A stretch of DNA of 57,760 bases from the NCBI GenBank assembly GCA_015272215.1, contig JACYMD010000046.1, positions 1-57,760 of the forward strand, given 5' to 3'. The position numbers were made by a program, and so were the translations under genes. Below, piece after piece: positions 15,904 through 26,027 of this stretch. The DNA is from Rivularia sp. T60_A2020_040 (GTDB lineage Bacteria > Cyanobacteriota > Cyanobacteriia > Cyanobacteriales > Nostocaceae). The notes below the pieces were generated by a model. That model was not told the origin of the DNA. It saw nothing but the letters and a program-made list of their open reading frames with translations, and ran no database searches. How positions within the stretch are numbered: the first letter of the stretch is position 1; each line of letters begins with the position of its first letter.

Positions 15904-18552
15904 ATGATTCAAAAATGGTTGCTTCGTGGATGGTTTAGTGCGGGAACTATCTTACTGATGGTAACTCCCACGTTTGCTCAGACTGTTACAGATAAAGAAA
16001 TTCCTCAAGTAAGTGAAGTCAAGCAGTTTGCAAAAAGTGCGTCTTTGCTCGTACAGACACCTACAACAAATAACTCTCCTCAAAACCCCCCTTCTGAAGG
16101 AGAGAAACAGGAAAGTATTGTATCAATTACCGGAGTCAAAGCCAATCCTACGGATAAAGGCTTGGAGGTAATTTTACAAACATCTCAAGCAAGAAATTTA
16201 CAAGTAGTAAATCGTAGCAGTGGGAATAACTTTATCGCCGATATTACCAACGCTCAATTACAGCAAGCAAACGGAGATGCATTCAAATTTACTTCAGAAA
16301 AACCAGTAGAGGGAATTACTGAAATTACGGTAACTAATTTAAATGCGAATACTGTAAGAATAACCGCAACTGGTCAGACAGCATTACCCAAGGTGGAATT
16401 ATTTGATAGCGGACAAGGTTTGATTTTTGGATTAGCACCTGCTGCTTCGACTGCACAAAAACCCTCCTCAAAACCCGAAGAAACTCCATCAGAAGTAGAA
16501 AAACCTGCTAGTGAAACTCCGTCTCAGAAACCATCTCAGGAGGATGAGCCAATTGAGTTGTTGATAACGGGTGAACGAGATGGGTATCGGGTTCCCAATA
16601 GTTCGACTGCTACCAAAACGGATACACCATTGCGGGATATTCCCCAGTCGATTCAGGTAATACCTCGTGAAATTCTCAAAGACCAAGGAATAATTCGCGT
16701 CCAAGATGCACTAAGAAATGTCAGTGGTTCTACAAGTGCTGGTTATTACCAAGGATTTAGTGAATATCTTTCTCTACGAGGTTTTAATGCAAATCTATTT
16801 CGGAATGGTCTTCGTTCCTACCAAGGTTTCGGTGGTTTCATTGAAACAACTGATGTTGAACGTATTGAAGTTCTCAAAGGTCCTGCATCGGTATTGTTTG
16901 GTGATGCACCTCCAGGAGGCTTAGTTAATTTAGTTACCAAGCAACCTCTAGCTCAACCTTTTTATTCTGTCGAGGGAACTATTAGCAGTTTTAGTACTTA
17001 TAGGGGTGCGATTGATTTATCCGGACCGTTGAACGATAGTAAAAGTTTGCTTTATCGTTTCAATACTTCCTATGAAAATGCTGGGAGTTTTCGTGATTTT
17101 GTGGACTCAGAGCGTCTATTTATTGCTCCTAAATTTCAGTTTGCGCTGAGTCCAAAAACAACATTAACCGTAGATGGTTCTTTGCTTCAAGAAACGCGAA
17201 CATCGGATGATGGAACTGTTGCAATAGGTAATCGTCCAGCAAATTTACCACGAGAGAGATTTTTAGGGGAACCCTTCCAGAACGTGGAAATCAATGTAAC
17301 TAATTTTAGTTACTTACTCGATCATAAGTTTAGCGAGCAATGGTCAATTAAAAATACATTCCGCGCTCAATTTGTCGATTTAGAACGTTATTTTCCAATC
17401 CGAGATTCTCTTAATGAGGAAACGGGGGAATTGAGTAAATTAAGTTATTTTTCCGAACGTCAAGATAACGCTTATTCAATTCAAACAGATGTGACCGGAA
17501 AATTTTCGACTGGTTTTATTAACCATAAATTGTTATTCGGATTTGACTATACTAAAGCTAGCGAAGATGGAACTTTCGGAGATTTTGAACCTTATCCATC
17601 TTTAAACATATTTAACCCAATCTATGCTCGTTTAGAGTATCCCAAACAAGAGATACTAACTTTCTTTCGCGATGATACTCTTGATAAATATGGGTTTTAT
17701 ATCCAAGATCAAATCGAAATTAGTCCCCAACTGAAATTACTTGCAGGAGGACGATTTGATATTTTTGAACAAAATCGTAGTACAAGAAATTTAGGTGAAG
17801 AAAAACAAGAATTCTTTCAATCAGATAGTAGATTTAGTCCGCGTTTAGGAGCAGTTTATCAACCTTCTCAAGATATTTCACTTTACGCATCCTACGCAAC
17901 CTCTTTTGAACCTAGTTTTGGAGCTAGTCGTAATGGAAATGATCAACCATTTAAACCTGAAACAGGTAGACAATTTGAGGTAGGTGTGAAAGCTGATATT
18001 ACCCCTAATTTGAACGCAACTTTAGCATTGTATGACCTCCGCAAACAAAATGTGACCGTTGATGACCCCAATTCATCAGACCCCAATGATTCAATTCAAA
18101 CAGGAGAACAAACAAGTCGAGGAATTGAATTTGATATTTCTGGGCAAATTACTCCTGGTTGGAAAGTGATTGCTTCATACAGTTATATTGATGCATTTGT
18201 TAGTAAAGATACTAGCGGGCTAGAAGGTCGTCGTCGAGATAATATCCCTGAACACGCTGCGAGTTTGTGGACAACCTATGAGTTGCAAAAGGGTAGTTTA
18301 CAAGGATTAGGTTTTGGTTTAGGGTTATTTTTTGTGGGCGATCGCTTTGGGGATTTGGATAACAGTTATATTTTACCCAGCTATATCCGTACTGATGCGT
18401 CGATATTTTACAAGCGGGATAACTGGAGAGCTGCTGTAAATATTCGTAACTTGTTTGATCAAACTTATTTTAATGGTTCAGAGGGTGGCCGTTTAGGTGT
18501 TTACTATGGTGAACCTTTAACAGTAGTTGGTTCTTTTGCGGTTGAGTTTTAA
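15904..18552 (+). CDS. TonB-dependent siderophore receptor with AMIN domain
   Basis: 882 residues. Signal peptide 1-26. An AMIN domain (about 75-175) sits where many receptors have an STN domain, a layout known for cyanobacterial receptors; it may bind peptidoglycan. A Pro/Ser/Glu-rich linker with a TonB-box-like IELLITGE follows. The plug starts at TDTPLRDIPQSIQVIPREIL, with RGFNANLFRNG, then IEVLKGPASVLFGDAPPGGLVN. A 22-strand-type barrel ends in the required aromatic Phe (GSFAVEF). The FhuA/FpvA-like plug suggests ferric hydroxamate or mixed siderophores. It imports iron chelates across the outer membrane and passes them to the adjacent binding protein. Confidence 0.92.
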   Translation: MIQKWLLRGWFSAGTILLMVTPTFAQTVTDKEIPQVSEVKQFAKSASLLVQTPTTNNSPQNPPSEGEKQESIVSITGVKANPTDKGLEVILQTSQARNLQVVNRSSGNNFIADITNAQLQQANGDAFKFTSEKPVEGITEITVTNLNANTVRITATGQTALPKVELFDSGQGLIFGLAPAASTAQKPSSKPEETPSEVEKPASETPSQKPSQEDEPIELLITGERDGYRVPNSSTATKTDTPLRDIPQSIQVIPREILKDQGIIRVQDALRNVSGSTSAGYYQGFSEYLSLRGFNANLFRNGLRSYQGFGGFIETTDVERIEVLKGPASVLFGDAPPGGLVNLVTKQPLAQPFYSVEGTISSFSTYRGAIDLSGPLNDSKSLLYRFNTSYENAGSFRDFVDSERLFIAPKFQFALSPKTTLTVDGSLLQETRTSDDGTVAIGNRPANLPRERFLGEPFQNVEINVTNFSYLLDHKFSEQWSIKNTFRAQFVDLERYFPIRDSLNEETGELSKLSYFSERQDNAYSIQTDVTGKFSTGFINHKLLFGFDYTKASEDGTFGDFEPYPSLNIFNPIYARLEYPKQEILTFFRDDTLDKYGFYIQDQIEISPQLKLLAGGRFDIFEQNRSTRNLGEEKQEFFQSDSRFSPRLGAVYQPSQDISLYASYATSFEPSFGASRNGNDQPFKPETGRQFEVGVKADITPNLNATLALYDLRKQNVTVDDPNSSDPNDSIQTGEQTSRGIEFDISGQITPGWKVIASYSYIDAFVSKDTSGLEGRRRDNIPEHAASLWTTYELQKGSLQGLGFGLGLFFVGDRFGDLDNSYILPSYIRTDASIFYKRDNWRAAVNIRNLFDQTYFNGSEGGRLGVYYGEPLTVVGSFAVEF

Positions 18553-18592
18553 GTGTTTTTCTCCAACGTTTTATATTTATGTAATTTTGACA

Positions 18593-19597
18593 ATGTATAA
18601 GCATCGGTTAAGAACTCAATATACTCGCTACTTACAATTGGGGGTGGTAATAGCGTGCGTTTTCATGCTGATCATTGCTTGCGATCGCGCTGCTTATGTT
18701 CCTGTTAATTTTCAAAATCAAAATATAGTCTGTCGTAATGTCAAACACGTTATGGGGACTACCTGTATTCCGGAAAAGTTTGAGCGAGTTGTAACGTTAG
18801 ATGAGACTTCCTTAGAAAGTGCGATCGCGTTAGGTCTTAAACCGATTGGTAGTGTAATCTCAGATTTTTCAGTTTACTTTCAGGATAAGCTAACAGGAGT
18901 ACAAAACATCGGGACAATTGGCGAACCTAATTTAGAAAAGATTATCGCCATTAAGCCAGACTTGATTTTGGGTTTTGAATATCAAAAAGATATTTACAGT
19001 TTGACTTCAAAAATTGCACCGACATTATTATTTGAATTTGGACACAGCGGTCAATGGAAGGATGTATTTACAAAAATGAGTGTAGCATTAGGCAAAAAAG
19101 CAGCGGCTGAACAAGCAATGAATAAATATTACAGTCGTCTCGAAGAATTTAAACAGGAAATGGGTGATAATATCTCAAAAATCAAAGTATCGGTGGTCAG
19201 AGTTTATCCAACTGGAATCAATCTTTATTTACGGGATTCTTTTTGTGGCACAATTTTGCAAGATGCTGGTTTATCGCGTCCAGAATCACAAAACTTTACT
19301 GCATCAGAAGCCCAAAAGCTATTTAATAATCCAATTCAAGTGTCTATTGGTAATGAATTGTTTGAAAAAGCTGACGGTGATTTTATATTTATTTGGACAG
19401 GTGAAAATAATTCTCAAGAAACTCAAGCAGCACAAAAGAAACTAGAACAACTCAAGTCAAATCCACTATGGCAAAATTTAAAAGCCGTGCAACAAAACAA
19501 AGTTTATACAGTTCCAAATTACTGGATTGGAAGTGGTATTTTAGCTGCTAATGCAGTGATTGATGATTTGTTTAAATACCTTGTCGAAACACCCTAA
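18593..19597 (+). CDS. Iron-siderophore ABC transporter binding lipoprotein (FecB/FhuD-like)
   Basis: 334 residues from the ATG giving MYKHRL; the longer ORF would overlap the receptor end by 26 bases. A lipobox LIIAC ends the signal, so a lipid-anchored periplasmic protein is likely. The class III binding-protein fold is shown by RVVTLDETSLESAIALGLKPIGS, IGTIGEPNLEKIIAIKPDLILG, KVSVVRVYPTGINLYLRDSF and a final PLWQNLKAVQQNKVYTVP. It would receive ferric siderophore from the TonB receptor. It starts 40 bases after the receptor and is in the same operon; no FecC/FecD permease genes are present here. Confidence 0.92.
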   Translation: MYKHRLRTQYTRYLQLGVVIACVFMLIIACDRAAYVPVNFQNQNIVCRNVKHVMGTTCIPEKFERVVTLDETSLESAIALGLKPIGSVISDFSVYFQDKLTGVQNIGTIGEPNLEKIIAIKPDLILGFEYQKDIYSLTSKIAPTLLFEFGHSGQWKDVFTKMSVALGKKAAAEQAMNKYYSRLEEFKQEMGDNISKIKVSVVRVYPTGINLYLRDSFCGTILQDAGLSRPESQNFTASEAQKLFNNPIQVSIGNELFEKADGDFIFIWTGENNSQETQAAQKKLEQLKSNPLWQNLKAVQQNKVYTVPNYWIGSGILAANAVIDDLFKYLVETP

Positions 19598-19650
19598 TTT
19601 CTCCACCGGGTTTGATGATTCACATAGATGTTTTTTAAATCTTCACCACC

Positions 19651-20028
19651 ATGAAACTTCATACTTTATTTGTTTGTAAATCCTGTAGTGCAATTCTTGA
19701 ACATGAAGAAGCAGACGAACGTGCTGAAGGGAATCAACTGCTTTTACAGTTGTTAGAAGCGCAAAAAAATGATTCAACCGATTGCAATCTTAATATCGAA
19801 GCAGTAGGTTGTTTATGGACGTGCGATACTCCTTTTTGTGTTACTTTCACTTGTCAAGGAAAATACACATATCATTTTGTGAATTTACCCGTCCAAAATA
19901 TTGTTTCTGACCTATTTCAATTCCGCAAACTATATGAACAAAGTGAAGATGGTTATATTTTACCTGCAAAAATGCCAGAACAACTCAAATCAAATTTACT
20001 TGTGCGGATTCCACCAGTACCAGGCTAA
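19651..20028 (+). CDS. DUF1636 family protein, probable metal-binding
   Basis: 125 residues. N-terminal LFVCKSCSA resembles the C-x2-C metal motif seen in thioredoxin-like (2Fe-2S) and DUF1636 proteins; a second cluster is GCLWTCDTPFCVTFTC. The repeated Cys pairs suggest Fe-S or metal binding. It is the last gene of the siderophore-uptake operon, 53 bases behind the binding protein, and so probably acts in iron release or sensing in the cytoplasm. The biochemical role is unproven. Confidence 0.82.
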   Translation: MKLHTLFVCKSCSAILEHEEADERAEGNQLLLQLLEAQKNDSTDCNLNIEAVGCLWTCDTPFCVTFTCQGKYTYHFVNLPVQNIVSDLFQFRKLYEQSEDGYILPAKMPEQLKSNLLVRIPPVPG

Positions 20029-20127
20029 AAATATTAATAAAAAATAATATTATGCTCTACGATAAAACTGAAAAAAGGCTGTTATCTGGTTTTTACATCC
20101 TTCAATTAATCTACTCCCTTCTTAAAT

Positions 20128-20700
20128 TTATTTAGCAAAACTCAACCAGTTAAAAACATCTGCAACCGTCAATTGCCAATCTTGCAAAACACTTAAAACA
20201 GGTAAAATATCTTGTTTTTCTTTGACTTCTGGTAATTGATTGGGCTGAAAAACTGTAATTGATTGATCATCAGCATCAATAAAATAACCTAATTTCGTCC
20301 CATTTTTGATGCAAAATATAATTTTCCGAATCACCTTGCTCGCAGATTGTTCTGGTGAAAGAATTTCAATAATCCAATCGGGAGGAATTTCAAATCTATT
20401 AGCAATCTGACCATTTTCATCTAAAGGAATATTTTCCCATTCAAACACAGCAATATCTGGAACTATGGATTTACCTGCAAAAGTACAGCGTAATTCTGTC
20501 AGTGCTAATGCTAACTTTTGAGGTTCTCCCGCTTGGTTAATGGTAGTAGATAAACAAGTTTGTAATCGGCTATGTTTTCCTTGTGGCATCGGCTTTTGGT
20601 AGATTTTACCGTTAATGTATTCACTTGCGGGTTTTGTTTCTGGCAATTGTAAAAATTTTTCTAGCGTGGTTACTGAAGTTGACTCGATAGATAATGTCAT
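20128..20700 (-). CDS. Uma2 family (DUF820) putative nuclease
   Basis: 190 residues of the PD-(D/E)xK Uma2 fold, abundant in cyanobacteria. Visible features are ASEYINGKIYQKPMPQGKHS, SIVPDIAVFEW (catalytic Asp) and DWIIEILSPEQS (catalytic Glu), followed by a variable C-terminus ending in the typical VADVFNW. Function in cells is unknown; many copies per genome are normal. It is a lone minus-strand gene between the siderophore operon and the ABC exporter. Confidence 0.9.
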   Translation of the reverse strand: MTLSIESTSVTTLEKFLQLPETKPASEYINGKIYQKPMPQGKHSRLQTCLSTTINQAGEPQKLALALTELRCTFAGKSIVPDIAVFEWENIPLDENGQIANRFEIPPDWIIEILSPEQSASKVIRKIIFCIKNGTKLGYFIDADDQSITVFQPNQLPEVKEKQDILPVLSVLQDWQLTVADVFNWLSFAK

Positions 20701-20796
20701 CAGCTATAGTTCCTTAATAATACATACTTTTATTTTACATTTTTTAACTTTTACAATCTCTGTCACCTTTATAAATAGTTAATCTTAACATTAATC

Positions 20797-22569
20797 ATGA
20801 ATATTCCCCTCAAATCCTACACTAATCTTCTCAAAAAATATCTTCTACCACAAAGAAACCGAGTAATTTGGTTAACTCTAACCTTATTTTCTACTATTGC
20901 TTTACAACTAATTAACCCGCAAATTATTAGCTATTTTATCGATACTGCTGTTGCTGGTGGTTCGACTCAAAAACTATACACTGCTGCTTTGATTTTTATT
21001 GCTGTTGCACTCCTGATTCAACTATTTTCTATTTGCGCTAAATATCTCAGTGAAAATGTTGCTTGGATAGCTACAAATGCTCTCCGTAGCGATTTAGTAA
21101 CCCATTGTCTTTCCCTTAATTTCTCTTTCCATAAATCTCGTACACCGGGAGAATTTATCGAACGAGTTGATGGTGATGTAAACGCTCTATCGCGTTTTTT
21201 CTCGCAATTCATAATTGATATTATTGGCAATCTGATTTTACTTTTAGGTATATTAATAGTGCTTTTTTGGCAAAATTGGCTTGCTGGTACTTGCTTGAGT
21301 ATTTTTAGCCTGATTTCCCTTAGTACCCTTGTTAAATTACATCCCCTAGCAATCATTCCTTGGACTAATTACCGTCAAATTAGCGCTGAGTTTTTCGGCT
21401 TTATTGGAGAATATATTACAGGTTTAGAAGATATCCGGGCAAACGGTGCTGTAAATTATGTAATGTACCGCTTTCATCAGTTTCAGCAACGTTGGCAATC
21501 TACTTACTATAAAGCTCGTCTAGCAGCAACTACTTTATGGGGGACTACAGTTGGTTTATTTACTTTAGGTAATGCTTTAGCTTTGGGAATCGCTGCTTAT
21601 TTATGGAATCAGCAGGCAATTACTATTGGTACGGCATATATCTTATTTTACTATACTAATTTATTGCAAGAACCGATAGAAAAAATCCGCGAACAATTAG
21701 AAGATTTTCAACAAGCAGAAGCAGGCATTTATCGTATTCAAGAGTTATTACAAATACCACAAGAAATTTCTCATAATATTATGGGTAATGTACTTGATGA
21801 TGGTGGTTTTTCAATAGAATTTGAAAATGTTTATTTTAATTATGAGTTAGAAAATTTAAATAATTCAGATAATGGAGATAATAAAAATTCAAGTCAATGG
21901 ATACTAAATGATATTTCATTTAACTTAGCACCAAATCAAGTCTTAGGAATTATAGGACGTACCGGAAGCGGAAAAACCACAATTACCCGTTTGTTATTGC
22001 GATTTTATCAGCCTCAATTAGGTAATATTCGTTTAAATAATATTCCCATAGGACAAATATCGACAAAAGAATTACAAGCACGTATTGGAGTTGTCACCCA
22101 AGATGTTCAACTATTTCAAACCACTGTTCGCAATAATTTAACGTTCTTTAACCCAAAAATTAGCGACGAACAAATACTTGATATTTTAGATGGATTGGGT
22201 TTAACTAAATGGTTACATTCTCTTCCTAACGGTTTAGACACATATTTAACATCAGAAAGCAGTAAACTTTCAGCGGGACAAGCGCAATTACTAGCCTTTA
22301 CAAGAGTATTTCTCAAAAATCCTAGTTTAGTAATTCTTGATGAAGCATCTTCTCGTCTCGATTCAAAAACCGAACAATATTTAGAAGTAGCAATAGATAA
22401 ATTATTAACAGGACGAACTGTAATAATTATTGCCCATCGTTTACAAACTCTACAACGAGTAAATCAAATATTAATGTTAGATAATGGACGCACAATTGAA
22501 TACGGTTCATATCAAGATTTAATGAATAATTCTTCTTCACATTTTTCGCAATTATTAACAAATTATTAA
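20797..22569 (+). CDS. ABC exporter, fused permease-ATPase, subunit A
   Basis: 590 residues: six-helix type I exporter domain (about 1-310) and ATPase (about 325-590). Walker A GRTGSGKT, Q-loop VVTQDVQLF, Walker B VILDEASS with the catalytic Glu, and H-loop IIIAHR are intact. The signature is LSAGQ, with Ala for the usual Gly. It is 13 bases ahead of subunit B, so the pair is a heterodimeric exporter. Next to siderophore uptake genes it might export a siderophore or related metabolite, but no biosynthesis genes are in this window. Confidence 0.9.
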   Translation: MNIPLKSYTNLLKKYLLPQRNRVIWLTLTLFSTIALQLINPQIISYFIDTAVAGGSTQKLYTAALIFIAVALLIQLFSICAKYLSENVAWIATNALRSDLVTHCLSLNFSFHKSRTPGEFIERVDGDVNALSRFFSQFIIDIIGNLILLLGILIVLFWQNWLAGTCLSIFSLISLSTLVKLHPLAIIPWTNYRQISAEFFGFIGEYITGLEDIRANGAVNYVMYRFHQFQQRWQSTYYKARLAATTLWGTTVGLFTLGNALALGIAAYLWNQQAITIGTAYILFYYTNLLQEPIEKIREQLEDFQQAEAGIYRIQELLQIPQEISHNIMGNVLDDGGFSIEFENVYFNYELENLNNSDNGDNKNSSQWILNDISFNLAPNQVLGIIGRTGSGKTTITRLLLRFYQPQLGNIRLNNIPIGQISTKELQARIGVVTQDVQLFQTTVRNNLTFFNPKISDEQILDILDGLGLTKWLHSLPNGLDTYLTSESSKLSAGQAQLLAFTRVFLKNPSLVILDEASSRLDSKTEQYLEVAIDKLLTGRTVIIIAHRLQTLQRVNQILMLDNGRTIEYGSYQDLMNNSSSHFSQLLTNY

Positions 22570-22582
22570 TAGTAAAAATAGC

Positions 22583-24343
22583 ATGAATTTAAATAACAAA
22601 CCCAACATCTGGCAACTTTTATGGCGAATGATTTGCTATACTCCTAGACTATATCTAATAGATGCTTTTTTTTGGTTATTTATTCTGGGGCTTCCCATAT
22701 TACCAGGATTAATTATTCGAGAATTTTTTAATACTCTAACGGGTGAATCAAAATATAACTTTTCTCCCACTATATTAATTATATTTTTATTAGTAACTGG
22801 ATTGGGAAGAGTAATATTTATTTTTATCGGTCGTTTAACCAAAACTCAACATCGGTTTACGATGAGTGCTTTATTACGGCATAATTTATTACAGGCTATT
22901 CTTAAACGTCCCGGTGCAATGTCTTTACCTGTAAGTCAGGGAGAATTAATTAGCTATTTCCGCGATGATATTGAACTTATTGAAGATAATGTAGTCGGAA
23001 CTGCGGAAGTTTTTGATGCTGCAATATTTGCTTTCATTTCTTTAATTATTCTGGCTAATATTAATTGGAAAATGACTATTTTAGTTTTTCTACCTTTAGT
23101 GTTAGTCATTTTTGTAATTCAGCAAATGGGAAAGCGAATTAAACGCTATCGTCGTAATAGTCGCATTGCTACGGAAAAAGTTACAGGTTTAATAGGAGAA
23201 ATATTTAATTCAGTTCAAGCGATTAAAGTTGCTGGAGCGGAAACTTTACTTATTAGTCATTTTCAGGAATTAAACGAACAACGTCGCAAAGCCGTATTAA
23301 AAGACCAATTATTTACAGCAATTTTAAATTCTAATTTTCAAAATTTAGTTAATTTAGGTACGGGAATTATTTTACTGACTGCGGCAAGTTTTTTACAACA
23401 AGGTACAAGTAATTTAAGCGTCGGAGATTTTGCTTTATTCGTTTATTATTTGGCTTTTGTAACTGAGTTCATCACATTTTTGGGAGAATTTATTGCTTCA
23501 TCAAAGCAGACAGAAATATCCTTTGAGCGTATGACGGGTTTAATTAAAAATCAGAACAACTCAGCTTTAACTTTAGTTGCTCCTCAACCACTTTATTTAA
23601 ATCATATTTTTGGACAAAAGCAACAACTACCTCAAATCAAAAATGAAAATAATTATTCACCGTTAAAATCACCACTACAAGAATTAACTATTGAAAATTT
23701 GACCTATCATTATCCCGGAAGCAACCAAGGAATTGAAAATATCAGCTTTTGCTTACCAAGAGGTAGTTTAACTGTAATTACTGGTGGTATTGGTGCGGGA
23801 AAAACAACTTTATTACGGACTTTATTAGGATTATTACCTTTACAATCAGGTACAATTTATTGGAATGATTATTTAATAAATGACCCTGCAAGTTTTTTTG
23901 TACCTCCTCACAGCGCTTATACACCTCAAATTCCGCAATTATTTAGTCAAAATCTACGAGATAATCTACTTTTGGGTTGGGAGAGGACAAATAATCATAT
24001 CGAAAAAGCACTTCATACATCTGTATTTACAGAAGACGTTGCAGATATGCCTTTAGGATTAGAAACTGTTGTAGGATATAAAGGGGTACGTCTTTCGGGT
24101 GGTCAATTGCAACGTGCTGCTATTGCTCGTTCTTTAATCCATCAACCAGAGTTACTAGTATTTGATGATATTTCTAGCGCTTTGGACGTACAGACAGAAG
24201 AAAAATTATGGTCGCAGTTGTTAGATAAACAAAATAATTCTCAATGGCAACCAACTATTTTAATAGTGTCCCACAATCAATGGCTACGCGATCGCGCTAA
24301 CCGGGTAATTTTTCTTGATAAAGGCCGTATTGCTAGTTTTTGA
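22583..24343 (+). CDS. ABC exporter, fused permease-ATPase, subunit B
   Basis: 586 residues with a six-helix domain and an ATPase with Walker A GGIGAGKT, signature LSGGQLQRA and H-loop IVSHN. Walker B reads LLVFDDISS, so Asp replaces the catalytic Glu. With LSAGQ in subunit A, one composite site (B Walker motifs plus A signature) is degenerate, and the other (A Walker motifs plus B signature) is canonical. This asymmetry is typical of heterodimeric exporters such as BmrCD or TM287/288. Cotranscribed with subunit A. Confidence 0.9.
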   Translation: MNLNNKPNIWQLLWRMICYTPRLYLIDAFFWLFILGLPILPGLIIREFFNTLTGESKYNFSPTILIIFLLVTGLGRVIFIFIGRLTKTQHRFTMSALLRHNLLQAILKRPGAMSLPVSQGELISYFRDDIELIEDNVVGTAEVFDAAIFAFISLIILANINWKMTILVFLPLVLVIFVIQQMGKRIKRYRRNSRIATEKVTGLIGEIFNSVQAIKVAGAETLLISHFQELNEQRRKAVLKDQLFTAILNSNFQNLVNLGTGIILLTAASFLQQGTSNLSVGDFALFVYYLAFVTEFITFLGEFIASSKQTEISFERMTGLIKNQNNSALTLVAPQPLYLNHIFGQKQQLPQIKNENNYSPLKSPLQELTIENLTYHYPGSNQGIENISFCLPRGSLTVITGGIGAGKTTLLRTLLGLLPLQSGTIYWNDYLINDPASFFVPPHSAYTPQIPQLFSQNLRDNLLLGWERTNNHIEKALHTSVFTEDVADMPLGLETVVGYKGVRLSGGQLQRAAIARSLIHQPELLVFDDISSALDVQTEEKLWSQLLDKQNNSQWQPTILIVSHNQWLRDRANRVIFLDKGRIASF

Positions 24344-24416
24344 AGTCTCTACATTATCGATCTGTTGTTTTCTTTTATAAGTTTTATGATCAAGAAATAA
24401 CTGTTAACCGAAAATA

Positions 24417-25649
24417 ATGAATTCCCCACCAACAAACTCTCTAATCCCCGATTCTCCACTTTCTATAGCTGGTTTAACCAACTACATCCAATCACTTTTA
24501 GAATCCGATTCAATTTTACGACAAGTTTGGGTTACTGGTGAAGTTTCTAGTGTTAATAACCATCGTGCCGGATTATTTTTTACTTTACAAGATACGGATG
24601 GTGATGCTGCAATTAAATGCGTCACCTGGAAGGGACAAATCCCGAAACTCGCTCAAATACCCACTGTTGGCGAGCAATTAATTGTTTTAGGCAGCATTCG
24701 ACTGTATCCAGCGCGGGGAGAATATCAACTTACTGTGTGGCAAGCTATACCCGCCGGTGAAGGTTTACAAGCATTGCGCTATAAACAATTAAAAAACCGT
24801 TTGATGGCAGAAGGTTTATTTGATGACGAAAGAAAAAAGCCGCTTCCGACTCATCCACAAACGATCGCCATTGTAACTTCACCGACTGCTGCTGCTTGGG
24901 GTGATATTCGGAAAACACTGAAACTTCGGTATCCCGGTTTACATATTTTATTTTCCCCGGCGACGGTACAAGGAGAACAAGCACCGGATTCCATAGTCAA
25001 AGCAATTCAAAGAGTGGAAAATGATCGACGTGCAGAAGTGTTGATTTTAGCGAGGGGAGGAGGTGCTGTTGAAGAGTTAGCCTGCTTTAATGATCAACGA
25101 GTCGTCAGAGCGATCGCCGATTGTTCAATCCCCATAATTACTGGTATCGGACATCAACGGGATGAGTCTTTAGCAGATTTAGTCGCAGACAAAAACGTTC
25201 ATACTCCCACAGCAGCAGCAGAAATAGTTGTACCATCCCTTGATGAATTATATAATCAACATTGCGATCGCGTTGCAGTTTTATCAGAAGTAGTAAATTA
25301 CTCTGTAAGAATGGCTCAAAACAAAGTAGAAATACTGAAGAATAGCTTACGACGATCGCGATTGGATAAGCAGGTAGAACAAGAAATAACAGCTTTAAAT
25401 TGGCAGCGGGAAAAACTCTTACAAGCAGTTAATTCCAAGTCACAAGCATCAAAGCAGCGATTGGAAGTATTACGACAAAAATTGATCGCATTAAACCCCA
25501 GAGCAGTTTTACAACGCGGCTATGCAGTGGTAAGAAAACAAAATGGAATTATTGCTCGTAATGCTTCAGAATTAAATATAGGAGAGGAAATATTAATTCA
25601 ATTAAATCAAGGAGCAGCGAAAGTAAAAGTTATAAAAATAAAAGATTAA
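24417..25649 (+). CDS. xseA: Exodeoxyribonuclease VII large subunit
   Basis: 410 residues. N-terminal OB-fold (about 15-110, with WVTGEVSSVNNHRAGLFFTLQD) and catalytic domain (about 125-320) with TSPTAAAWGDI, ARGGGAVEELACFND and GIGHQRDESLADLVAD, then a coiled-coil C-terminus. It degrades single-stranded DNA with XseB in recombination and repair. Its final Lys-Asp and TAA stop lie in an AAAGATT repeat. The xseB gene follows 106 bases later. Confidence 0.95.
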   Translation: MNSPPTNSLIPDSPLSIAGLTNYIQSLLESDSILRQVWVTGEVSSVNNHRAGLFFTLQDTDGDAAIKCVTWKGQIPKLAQIPTVGEQLIVLGSIRLYPARGEYQLTVWQAIPAGEGLQALRYKQLKNRLMAEGLFDDERKKPLPTHPQTIAIVTSPTAAAWGDIRKTLKLRYPGLHILFSPATVQGEQAPDSIVKAIQRVENDRRAEVLILARGGGAVEELACFNDQRVVRAIADCSIPIITGIGHQRDESLADLVADKNVHTPTAAAEIVVPSLDELYNQHCDRVAVLSEVVNYSVRMAQNKVEILKNSLRRSRLDKQVEQEITALNWQREKLLQAVNSKSQASKQRLEVLRQKLIALNPRAVLQRGYAVVRKQNGIIARNASELNIGEEILIQLNQGAAKVKVIKIKD

Positions 25650-25679
25650 AGATTAAAGATTAAAGATTTAAGATTAAAA
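25641..25679. repeat. AAAGATT heptamer array at the xseA stop
   Basis: Near-perfect AAAGATT units beginning inside xseA; the stop codon TAA is part of the first unit. Confidence 0.85.
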
Positions 25680-25755
25680 TAACCCCTGCTACGGTGGGTT
25701 TTGTTTGTGTAGCTGCGGTAACAAAGCGCCAGAAACTAACAATTAAAAAACAACT

Positions 25756-25962
25756 ATGGAAAAAAACTGGAATTACGAAACTAAAGTAGTCGAAATAGAA
25801 ACCATAATCTCTCGCATCGAAGCAGGAGAATTACAGTTAGAAGAAGTATTTGAACAATTTAGCACTGCTGTAAAATCTTTGCGAGAATGTGAAACATTTT
25901 TAAAACAGCGACAGCAACAAGTCGATTTAATGATTGAAACACTAAAAGACAATGAACCTTAA
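25756..25962 (+). CDS. xseB: Exodeoxyribonuclease VII small subunit
   Basis: 68 residues, a helical hairpin typical of Xse[38 protein letters not shown]-type sequence with the conserved LE(E)xxxxFxxxVxxLxxCxxxLK pattern. Several XseB units bind one XseA. It sits directly behind xseA, as in many bacteria. Confidence 0.92.
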   Translation: MEKNWNYETKVVEIETIISRIEAGELQLEEVFEQFSTAVKSLRECETFLKQRQQQVDLMIETLKDNEP

Positions 25963-25989
25963 TAATTCTGACTCAAAATATCGTAAATT

Positions 25990-26024
25990 GATTATTGATA
26001 ACTGATAATTGTTAACTGATAACT
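25990..26024. repeat. TAACTGA/TAATTGT heptamer array
   Basis: Short degenerate seven-base array in front of the DUF1838 gene, ending three bases before its ATG, so ribosome-site sequence is weak there. Confidence 0.6.
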
Positions 26025-26027
26025 ACA

